This document shows, in pieces, positions 34,701 through 46,700 of a DNA stretch of 64,000 nucleotides. A program made the position numbers and the translations under genes. The first letter of the stretch is position 1. Every line of letters starts with the position of its first letter. A model generated the notes under the pieces. The model was not told the origin of the DNA. It was given only the letters and a program-made list of their open reading frames with translations, and searched no databases. Source of the DNA: Ostrinia nubilalis (taxonomy: Eukaryota; Arthropoda; Insecta; Lepidoptera; Crambidae); assembly GCF_963855985.1 (NCBI RefSeq), contig NC_087090.1, positions 17,606,501 through 17,670,500 of the forward strand. The letters are read 5' to 3'.

Positions 34701-37700
34701 TGTAAGTTTCGAGGGCAGCAGATGTTTAAAAAAATCCCAAAGTTGACGACCAGCTGGTTCCCTACCACTCACCTCTCTATTTCGATGCGGTAGGACGTCT
34801 GGTCGGCGTCGTCGTGCGTTGCCTGTAGCGTCTCCGGGTGCACGATGGTTGCCGCGCCGCCGCCCAGGTCCCAAGTCAACCGTAGTCTTTTCTTTTCCAC
34901 CACCAGCTTCATGTATTTCTCGTTATCCTGGAATATCACGGAAATTCAAATAAATGTTCATAACTTGTTAATAATAATGTTGCTAGAATTTACAGGCAGA
35001 AGAATCGATCGAAGAAGTCCAGAACTGAGATGAACCTTAACTTGAATTTTGGCTACACTGTGGGCATCTCTGCTTAATGTGCATCAGTGTTTTCAAATGG
35101 AAACGTCTCATCAAACATTGAGTAGACAACCTGTTCTGCTTTCAATAAGATGCTCTATGTTGTTCCTTGGGTTCCCACGTCCAGCAATGGCCTGTCTGGC
35201 TGAATTCAGAGTCTTTGAAGTTACAACAAGGTGCAGCACCCAACACGGCCAATCACATCAAATGTTGACACTACTTTGAAGAAAGAAAGATACTTGACAG
35301 TTAGCTAGATGCAAAAAGTTATAGATCATCCATTGAGGCATACTTTGGGTTCCCACATTTAGCAGAATCCTATCCAACTGAAGCCCAGCTTACGGGACTA
35401 TTCCCACCTCTCGTTCCCACCGCTGCACCTCCTGTGTAGCCAGGATCTACTGATTGACCGGCGACCGCCAATAAAAACCCAACCAGTGAAGGTCAAGTTT
35501 GTCCCGGGGGAAAGTTAAACTGTCATTGGACCCGCAACGAAATTAATCAGAAGAACATAGGAGGAGTTCGAAATTAAGGTTCGACTTCCCTCCATTGCAA
35601 AGCGGATGTCAGGAGACAAACAAAGGTTTTTGAAGCCCAGTAGCCTTATTCACGTAACAAAACTTCAACAACAACAAATCGCTGAGTTGCGATCGTATCG
35701 AGTAATCGTTCTATCGAAATGACCCTTGTGAATACGGATTTAAAACTGTTTTTCAATAGGACGACTTCTAAACGTCAACGAGATTATGACTGTGTCAAAA
35801 TACGTGAATTCTCACCTGCGAGTCGTCAACGAGGTGTAGCAGCGGCCCGTCGCGCACGCGCGCGTCGAACGACACGGCGAGTGCGAGGCGCGTGGCGGCC
35901 GGCGCTGCGCCTGATAGAGCGTATGCGCGTGCGCAGCCTACGCCCGCTGCTGACGTTATGTGGGACTCTCCCCGCCTACTCACTAAAGGCGGGGCCTACC
36001 CACTAAAACCCGACGGTTTCCACCAGAGCCCAAAGAAACTGTCTTTCCCGAAGACTCTAATCCGGGCATTTTCAAGGCACTTACAGGGCAGATATGTACC
36101 ATCCTAGACTGCATCCCACTTAAAATCAGGTGTGATTGTGGTCAAATAACTGCTTTGTTATGCATAAAAAAACGGAGCCGCGAGTTATTGTCCTAGTTGG
36201 ACATTCGTACAGTGATTGGTCCTGTACAGCCTGTATCCAGGTATTTTCCCTGACCTTTAGGCCATGAGTTCTGGCCCGATTTTCACCCGCGCCCGCGGCG
36301 GTTGTGGAATTGCGGTTTTATTTAAAAACTCACGGGAGCGGTTATTCTAAGAACTCGCTAAGTCACTGGTACAAAATGGTCGCCCGCAACGGCAAAAACC
36401 GCCGAGGCGGTTACCGCGGCCCGCGCGATTCTACTAAAGCCTGGTCCGTGAGCACGTAGAATCCCGTCCAATGACCCCAAGCTGCCCATCCTTGTCGCTC
36501 GCACGTAATTATGTTGCTGTCGCGCTCGCACACTCACTGCGCTATAATGACGCGCGAGCGATAAGGATGGGTAGCTTGGGGTCATTGGACGGGATTCTAC
36601 GTGCTCACGGACCAGGCTTTAGTCGCCCGCCGGTGCCGCGGGACCCGTATACAACCGCGTCGTGAGTTGAGCATTAGTTTTTACATAAGTATCTGTATTC
36701 TAAAGAAGCTGCGGGCGTGGGTGAAAATCGCGCCATGAGTTCTTAGCCTTACCAAATCGTCGGTCAGCAGTGGCTTATCCAGCTGAAGTCCAGCTTACCT
36801 GCGAGTCGTCAACGAGGTGTAGCAGCGGCCCGTCGCGCACGCGCGCGTCGAACGACACGGCGAGTGCGAGGCGCGTGGCGGCCGGCGCTGCGCCTGATAA
36901 TGCGTAGGCGCGTGCGCAGCCTACGCCCGCTGCTGACGTTAGGGACACCGATATCTAGGCAGAAGAACGATTAATTAAGAAGCAAAATGACGATTTGTAA
37001 GAACTATTTATTAGTCTAAACAAATAAAGAAAGGACATCATCCATTTTGGTCCAAAATCAAAAGTGCCGGCCAAAAAATAAAAGTGCTGTATTCGGACAG
37101 AATACGTCCGCCTTAGCATTTATTACTATGGCACCAAAGCTGAAGCACCACTGTGCATCGTAGTATTTGAGTTCTAAAAATATATGAAACGTGGATGACT
37201 TTGATCTCAAATACTACGACGCACAGTGGTGCTACAGCTTTGGTGTCATAGTAACAAATGCTAAGGCGGATGTATTCTGTCAGAATACAGCACTTTTTTT
37301 TTATTGGCCGACACTTTTGATTTTGAACAAAAAATGTATGAATAGTCGATGACTTTTAGATCTCAAATACTCGACGCACAGTGGTGCTACAGCTTTGGTG
37401 CCATAGTAACAAATGCTAAGGCAGACGTATTATGTCAGAATACAGCACTCTTTTTTGTTGGCCGGCACTTTTGGTTTTGGACCAAAAATATATGAAACGT
37501 GGATGATGTCCTTTTGACTTTGACTTTGAAGGATGTAGTTATGATTAACAGTGTGTAAGATCTTAGAGAGCTGAGCATCATTCTCATGCCCGTATTCACA
37601 AACGATGCTTTCTTAAGTGAAGCAGCAAATAGAACGCACAGCGTTAAATAGAGCTCTGTGATTGGTTCGTGTCTCACACTGTGCGTCGACGCTCACTGTG

Positions 37701-40700
37701 AGACCTCATAGTAATGTTTGTGAATACGGTTATCAGTCTCCAGCACCAGACTACGCTCTATTGTTGACGCCACTAATACAAGGCCCGGTTTCCTCAAAAA
37801 CAGAGAGGAGATGAGATTTGATTGAATAATCAATTATATTTCCAAACCGAAGTTGAGCGGAGAGGTGATGTGGAAATACTAAACGTTCATGAATATGTTC
37901 GATAGAAAGTCGTCTAAAGTGGTCTTCTTTTAATTCCAAAAGACAAGGTTTACATTCAAATTCAAATGTTAAGGTTTGGCCAAACCAATGCGATCACACA
38001 CGATCAGCCGGCGTGCAGTGATGGAGATCAATGCATTTAAGTCTGATCGTCATCGCTGCACGCCGGCTGACCTAAGGTGTTACTTTAGTTGTGAGTTTAG
38101 TGTTAAGGTGGAAATACGCTGTATAGCATGGATCTATAAAAGAAAAGGCTTACCGACTGCGCCGCATGCTTGGCCTTCGCGATCTTGTCCTTGAGCGCGA
38201 GCACGGCGGGGTCGAGCGTGCGCGCCGCCGCCGAATGCTCGCGCGCGCGCGCCTCCGCCGCCGTCGCCAGCGCCTCTGCTAGCTCCGCACCGCGGAGGGT
38301 GTTGCCACGGATTTGGGTCACTGAACAAAACATACTTTTTAATAGTCGGTAAAAAATATCAAGATTCTTATCCCACATATCATTGTAAATTGGTTAGATT
38401 CATATTAAATTTAGATTTTAGACGTCTTTATGTAGTTGTAAATTGATTTTATTTCTCCTACTTTTCAAACTATATCAACCCCAAAAATATCAAACATAAC
38501 CTTCCTTCCGGCTGCCGAGTAAATAAGGAAAAAATCACCTACCGTGCTTCTCATCCGCTCCTAACTGCGTGTTTCCCGTTTCAAAGGGAGACCCTGAGCT
38601 GAGCCTTAGCCTGGGGGCTAAGACGTCTCCTCAGCTGCGCCCAACTGCGTGTCCCCATGTCTCTGTAACTCGGCCAGCTGTCTCCTCAAGCTGTAGCGCG
38701 CTCGGTGCCGCAGCTCGGCCGCATTGTCGTGAGCCTTGTGTCTTGAGCATGCTCAGGTAAATGAGCGGCTCATTTGGCCGAGGCGCTCAAGTGGAGACCC
38801 CTGAGCCGAGCCTGAGCCCAGGCTCAGGCTTTAGGCACCTGGGTGCTAAGGCGTCTCCACTTGACATTCACCTGAGCATGCTCAAGTGGATACAAGACTG
38901 TACAAAGGACGCGTATTAAGGGTCGACGAGAGACATCGTGGAAATCCTTGGAGGAGGCCTTTGTCCAGCAGTGGACGTCTTTCGGCCGAAACGAACGAGA
39001 GACATAAACACCCACCGTGTTCCTCGGCCGCTCCCAGTTGCGTGTCCCCATGTCTCTGTAACTCGGCCAGCTGTCTCCTCAAGCTGTATCGCGCGCGGCG
39101 CCGAAGCTCGGCCTCATTATCGTAAGCCTTGTATCTTGAGCATGCTCAGATAAATGAGCGGCTCATTTGGCCGAGGCGCTCAAGTGGAGACGCCTGAACC
39201 GAGCCTGAGCCTGGATCCCAACTTGACATTCACCTGAGCATGCTCAATTGGATACAAGACTGTACAACGCACGCGCAAGGGTCGATGCCACCATAAACAC
39301 CCACCACCCACTAATATTGCAACACCCATGAACGGGTTATTAAGTTATAAGCTCATTGTTTAGATTAAGACCCAATTGTAAACACTTAATATGCAATAAA
39401 AAATTTGAATTTGAATTTGAATTTGACCATGTTCTTACCCACAAGGCTTACGACGAGGCGGCCGAGCTGCGGTCGGCCGCCTCGTCGTAAGCCTTGTGTC
39501 CATATGACCATAATGCAAGGCTGTACAACGCACGCGTATTAAGGGTCGACGAGAGACATAAACACTTACCGTGCTCCTCAGCTGCTCCCAGCTGCGTGTA
39601 CCCTTGTCTCTGTAACTCGGCCAGCTGTCTCCTCAAGCTGTACCGCGCGCGGCGCCGCAGCTCGGCCGCCTCGTCGTAAGCCTTGTGTCCATATGAGCAT
39701 AATGCAAGGCTGTACAACGCACAGACAAACACTTACCGTGCTCCTCAGCCGCTTGTCTTGTCGTCCTCAGTGTCTTGAGCATGCTCAGGTAAATGAGCGG
39801 CTCATTTGGCCGAGGCGCTCAAGTGGAGACCTCTGAGCCGAGCCTGAGCCCAGGCTCAGGCTTTAGGCACCTGGGTGCTAAGGCGTCTCCACTTGACATT
39901 CACCTGAGCATGCTCAAGTGGATACAAGACTGTACAAAGGACGCGTATTAAGGGTCGACGAGAGACATCGTGGAAATCCTTGGAGGAGGTCTTTGTCCAG
40001 CAGTGGACGTCTTTCGGCTGAAACAAACGAGAGACATAAACACCCACCGTGCTCCTCAGCCGCTCCCAGCTGCGTGTCCCCATGTCTTTGTAACTCGGCC
40101 AGCTGTCTCCTCAAGCTGTACCGCGCGCGGCGCCGCAGTTCAGCCGCTTCGTCGTACAGCGCGCGAGCCGCCGCGAATACGCGATCCGCGCGAACACCCG
40201 CCTCGCGTAATGTTTCAGCTACACGCGCTCGCGGACGCTCGCCGAGCGCGCGCTCGCCCCAGCCTAGTGCGCGGAGGGATACGGAGACGACATCCGCTGC
40301 TCGTTGGAGGTGCTCGAGTTTGTTGCGGAGCTCTGTGGATGGTGAGAAAAGTTTAGGTAGTTGATGTCACCAATCTTGATCTGATGGAGAGCTATCGCTC
40401 CTCACCACGATCTCACATTTAGTAGTTTTAAAAATTAAGACTAATATTAAATGGAATTGGAGAAACGAAATGGATCGGAAAAACAGGACCCTGAAGCTTT
40501 GGACAATGCTTTGTTTCTGTTTTCTTTAGGATCTAGAGGAATCCGAGAAAGTTAAAAATCTCCGACAAAATTGATGACTAAGCCTGGTCCGTGAGCACGT
40601 AGAATTTTGTCCAATGACCCCAAGCTACCCATCCTTATCGCTCGCGCGTAATTATATTGCTGTCGCGACTGTGCGACGGGCGCCCGCAGTGAGTGTGCGA

Positions 40701-43700
40701 GCGCAACAGCAATATAATTACGCGCGAGTGATAAGGATGGGTAGCTTGGGGTCATTGGACAAAATTCTACGTGCTCACGGACCAGGCTTTAGTACTACCA
40801 TATTCGGCTTACATCTATAACAGCTAATTTCCTTCATTTCTAAAGGAACAAAGATTTGTATAAAACTCACCATCAGATCTAGCCAGCAGTTCCGCACCCC
40901 GCTTCTTCAAGTCATTCGACGCCGCGATCCCCGCAGCAGCCGCTCTAGGCACGGAGTCTTGTGAGAAGGCAGTAGCGGCGGCAGCGGCGGCGGCGCGCGC
41001 GGTGTCGGCGGCGGAACGTGCTGCGCCCACGGCTTCGGCCACGCCGCCCCATGCGTGGGCCGCTGATACGCCTAAGGAAGCAGCGGCACGGGCGCCGCTG
41101 AACACCCTGAGAAAGTAGTGTTCTTGTTGCTTAGTTACTTATCAAGTTTGAATTTAAGCTGCAAGCAGGCGTACATCAAGCTTATAGTGACGAATACGTG
41201 TATAGTACGATCTTCGATCACCATCGTCGCTACAGGAGGCATGTAGCAGCCTAGACGGGCTCCTCGCCTTCTGGGGGGATCTGGGGTGGTTGGAGTAGGA
41301 AGATAAACCACAAATCGCGCACAATGGCCCTATCATGAGGCTAAGTGCGGTATTCGATTGCCCTGCAAAACTAACTAACTAACGTGTATAGTACTTTACA
41401 CCGCTGTGGAAAACAAGGAATATCAGATTCTGAAAATACGATGCCTCTCTCTGCCACATCCAGATGGCAAAAAATACTTGCGCCTGTAGATCGGAGTCAG
41501 GTTGTAGGTAGAGGATGCTCTTCTTCTTTTCCGTGGCCCTTATGATCTGCTGACAACCTTACCTGTCGTGATCAGTATCAGCAATAACTTACATTTTGTA
41601 CTGCTTGGCCTTCTCGCTGAGTTCAGCCACGTGTCTTTCCACAGGCTCCAGGTACTTTCTTCTGTAGGCTGGAGTCAGGTTGTACAGGATGCCCTCCTTT
41701 TCCTCCGCTGCCTTCGCCAGTGAAGCAAGTTCGGCCGCCGCACCCGGGGCTCGCACCGCCAGCGTCTGTCCCACTAGGAGTGCTGAAGTGATCTCGTCCG
41801 TCAAGTTGGTTGCTGAGAGGGAGCTGATGTCCTGCGGGTGGAAATGATTGATGCGGATTAGTGGTTGCAATGTTACTTTGAGAGTATCATTAAGAATAGT
41901 CTAGTCAATGTCCAGTCAATTGGTTCCGTAAATTCTGTGAATTCATAAAATTCGCAAGATTGTCAATAGATGTCGCTGTGCTTAGTTGCATCGCGATATT
42001 GAAGTTTGTAGCAACTGTGAGTTGCAACGGATTTTGTTTACTGTCCCCCGCGGCCCACTAGGCGCCCCTAAAATGCAGTACAGCGCAGTCGGCAGCGCAG
42101 CACCGTGTCTCAAGAGGCGGGGCCGCGCGCGGGTCTCGAATGCATCCCCCACTGTCCTGCACAGCGGCGAGGCGGGGCCACGCGCGGGCGTGGAGCGAGT
42201 CCCTGTGGCCCTAGCCCCGTGGCAACAGAGTCTCACCTTCAGCAGTAGTCGGCAGCGCAGCACCGTGTCCCGCGACTTGACTTGACTTTTGACTTTGACT
42301 TTGACCTATTCTCGGCACGGCACAGGGCGCCACAGAGCCCCCGGGCCAGTGTCTCACCTCCAGCAGCAGGCGGCAGCGCAGCGCTGTGACTCGGACCGCG
42401 GCGAGCGCGTCCCCCGCGGGTGCGTGACAGTTTATATAAGTTTATATTATATATACAGGGTGTAACTTTGCATTCTTGCCATATTTACAGAGGTAACTAT
42501 ATTACTGATACTGAACACAAATCCGTTAAAAAATAATGCCCGAAAATTTTGATTTTTAATTTTGAGTATTTTATTTTATCGACAATCTGTTAAACACATC
42601 ACTAATTATCGTAACGCATGCACATCACTTGTTAGCGATGGCGATGGAGACTTTTTTACTTTTTATTGTATTTTTAAAAATCTATTGCAATCTATTGTCT
42701 TTAAAATGTCTTTTTGACACTTTTGTAAAAAACTGATAAATCCATCAAACACAAATCACGTTATAAATAATACAAAAATGACTGAAGTGTATTCAAACAA
42801 CGAATAATTTAATCAAAATGGTGCTTGGAGTGTCTGCAAGACGTCTTAGACGAAATGCTTGATGACGTACCCTTAGCGTTACACCAAATGCTCTACTACC
42901 AGCAGGATGGTGCTCCCCCACAATAAGGTCGTCAAGTGCGCGAATAATACGTTTGGTGAACAGTGGATTGGACGAGGGAGTCCAGTAGCTTGGCCACCAC
43001 GATCCTCGGACCTAACACCAATGGACTTGAAATGACCTGGTATGCGCAGAAGAGATAAATAGTGTAAACGACAAACGTGTTACGTGAAAGTATTGTTTCA
43101 GTGAAACTGTGAGACAAAACGTTTATGTGTTGCGAAAACTGAAGCGAAATACCTACGCTTCGCCGTGCTAGACTGTGCCTTCATCAGAACGGAGGACACT
43201 TTGAACACTTGCTTCGCAGTACGTAAACTTTGTAAGTAGGAACTTATAAATAAATAATTAATTGTGAATAAGGTGATTTCATTTCATACTTAATTTATTA
43301 ATTTATAAAAATAGGGAACAATGTTATAAATTAATTGAAAGCCTAATAATTATTACGTATTTTTGAGATTTAAGCCCGTAAAGTAGAAAGGAAAATCTAA
43401 AATCAACTGAAGAGTATTTTAAAATAATTATTATGACTAGATAAAAAGGCTGGTACCCAGAGCCAAAATACATCACAGATTAATAAGAACTAGGCCACGC
43501 CCACTAGGTTTATTCCACTTGCACCTGTAGAACGTGCAAGACAAAATTGGTTTATTCCAATTTGTACTGCAAAACCAAATTTACTAAAAACTCAGTGTAC
43601 TTTCTTTATGGGAGTCTCTTGTTTATCTTAAATAATAGGTATTGTTCCCTACTTTTATCTCTGTGAATATGGCAAGAATGCAAAGTAACACGGTGTATAA

Positions 43701-46700
43701 ATTCATTTCAATAACGTTCATATTGTATAATAAACGTATGTTATAATAACACTTGATATAATTTTTTAACATATAATGTTTACTTCATATAATAAATCAT
43801 TTCTAATAATATCATTTCAGATACCAATCAAAACGCATAAAGATATTTGATATAAACCTTACTTAATCTAAGACTCATTTGATGTAATTTTGTTTAATAT
43901 AAATAATATTTCATATAACAACACAGGCAAACATTTTTGCTTAGTTTAGGTATACTACCTTAATTAAAATATTGTTACTAACCAAATAATTTCATAGCCC
44001 CATTTAAGTTTCTTGTATTTAGGCTAAGTCTTTATTCAATAAATTTATCTTATCTTATCTTATCTTATAAAATAAATATTATTTGTTATAACGACTATTT
44101 GGTATACTCTTTAATTGACATAATTTCTGATAGATATAACTTTTAGTATGTTCTTCTTTAGCTTGACTTATAAATGACTTTAGTGACAAAAACGAATCGC
44201 CGTAAAACCGACTCCACGTAGTCTTGTCTGCCCTACCCTTAGAGTGCAATTTAGAAGCGCGTAGGCACGGAGGGGCGAGGCGGCCCGCGGGCTGAGGAGC
44301 AGGTGGCTGGAAGCGAGGCGCCGCGGCTGAGGCTGGCCGGCGAACAGCAAGCCGAAGACGCGGTGTCGAGCGACACCATCTGCGACGATTAGCACGCGAG
44401 GGACCGCCAGAGCCCCGCAGTGCCGGAGCCGTGACAGAAGTCTCAAGTTTTTAGTCAAATTTGCCTGATTGCTTGCTTGCCTGCTTGCCTGCTTGCTTGC
44501 CTGCTTGCTTGCTTGCTTGCCTGCTTGCTTGCTTGCCTGCTTGCTTGCCTGTTTGCTTGCCTGCTTGCTAGCTTGCTTGCCTGCTTGCTTGCCTGCATGC
44601 TAGCTTGCTTGCTCGCTTGCTTGCTTGCTCGTTTGCTAGCTTGCTTGTTTGCTTGCTTGCTTGCTGCATGCAATGCTTATTATAACAATTGAACTTTACA
44701 TAAAATTATTATTGTTATATGATTTAAGTTTTATAGGAAAAGAATTTTATGTCATTTGATTGTTCGACACTTTATTTTTATATGATTTGAATGTTATTTG
44801 TTTTAAATTTTATACATTGTAAGTTTTATAGAAAATATTCATTATATCAAACCATTTTATATCAGTTAATAGTTATTTGTCTTAAAATTATTCGTTTTAA
44901 AATTATATTATTCGTTTATTATAATAAATAATTATTATATTAAATGATTTTATGTAATTTGATGTTATATCCTCTAAGTATTATATGATATGTAGTTATA
45001 TCATACATTACACACCCGTCCCCCGCGGCCCACGCGGCGCCCCCTAGTGTCGGCACGTCGTCGGCGCGCCGCTCCCACTCCTCCAGCGCCGCCTGTAGTA
45101 TCTCACCTCTAACAGCAGGCGGCAGCGCAGCGCTGTGTCTCGGACCGCGGCGAGGCGGGGCCGCGCGCGGGCGTCGAGCGCGGCGAGCGCGTCCCCCGCG
45201 GCCCACGCGGCGCCCCCTAGTGTCGGCGCGTCGCTCCCACTCCTCCAGCGCCGCCTGTAGTGTCTCACCTCCAGCAGCAGGCGGCAGCGCAGCGCTGTGT
45301 CTCGGACCGCGGCGAGGCGGGGCCGCGCGCGGGCGTCGAGCGCGGCGAGCGCGTCCCCCGCGGCCCACGCGGCGCCCCCTAGTGTCGGCGCGTCGCTCCC
45401 ACTCCTCCAGCGCCGCCTGTAGTGTCTCACCTCCAGCAGCAGGCGGCAGCGCAGCGCTGTGTCTCGGACCGCGGCGAGGCGGGGCCGCGCGCGGGCGTCG
45501 AGCGCGGCGAGCGCGTCCCCCGCGGCCCACGCGGCGCCCCCTAGTGTCGGCACGTCGTCGGCGCGTCGCTCCCACTCCTCCAGCGCCGCCTGTAGTGTCT
45601 CACCTCCAGCAGCAGGCGGCAGCGCAGCGCTGTGTCTCGGACCGCGGCGAGGCGGGGCCGCGCGCGGGCGTCGAGCGCGGCGAGCGCGTCCCCCGCGGCC
45701 CACGCGGCGCCCCCTAGTGTCGGCACGTCGTCGGCGCGTCGCTCCCACTCCTCTAGCGCCGCTTGAAGCTTGCGCACTCGTCGCTGCACGTCCTCTAACC
45801 GGTAGTCGTACTCCTGGACGGCTGTTGATTGAAGCGTGGCCTGGTATCGAAACAAATGAGTGAGATACCATCCTCACAATTTTCTTAGTCTATCTTAGGG
45901 TTGTAACGAGGTCATAATTAAATAAATAAATAAATAAATAAATAGTTTATTTCCAAACCAATTACACTAATAAGCTTAAAATCTTAATCACGTTAATTAA
46001 CAACTTCGTGTTTAAGCAAATTTGTTGTTCCCCTGACCTTCAAAATAGGAAAAACCTGAGCTTTGAAGGGTCAGTGGTTCGGCTCGCGATATGGGTATGA
46101 GAATTCTTACAATTTTCTAAGTTTAAACATTACTGTGAAAAGATATGTGAATTTAACAAAAGAAATATAAAGTAGATAATAAGACGACAGAGAACTGTGA
46201 GTGTTGCTTGTTGTATAAGCGTGTGTGTGTGTGTGTGTAAGTGTATGTGTAGGTATGTGTAAGTGTAATGTATATAAGTGTAAGTGTATGTGTGTGTTGT
46301 TGTCTAGGACAACAAATCCTCAGTGTCAGTGTAGCCAAGATTTTGCAGGTACAATCTTAACTTCTTTTTAAGCTCAAACTTGTTTAATTTATGTATTTGT
46401 AATATTTTGTCTAGTTTATTATACAATTTTGTGCTTAAGTTGTGCAGCTGTTTATCAGCGAAAACAGTATTAGTGGTGGTTGCAGGACAAGGTGGTTTGG
46501 GACGACGTCTAGACTCTGATGGACAGTTTATTGGTATAGTCGGGTGTAGCCACAGGGTGGTCCGAAGGATATGTAATTGTCTAACCGTGAGTAGATTACA
46601 TTCCTCATACAGTTGTGCGGTTGGATATCTCCAGGGCCTTCTATACATAACCTTAAGTACTGCTCTTTGTGCACGTTCAATTTTAATGAAGGTTGTCTTG

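Noticed and set aside
44455..44692. Open frames in the TTGC tetranucleotide tract
   Set aside because: Simple-sequence artefact, open on both strands.
45044..45877. 277-codon and 211-codon minus-strand frames and matching plus-strand frames
   Set aside because: GC-rich array of the coiled-coil exon. The true exon frame is 45604-45840.
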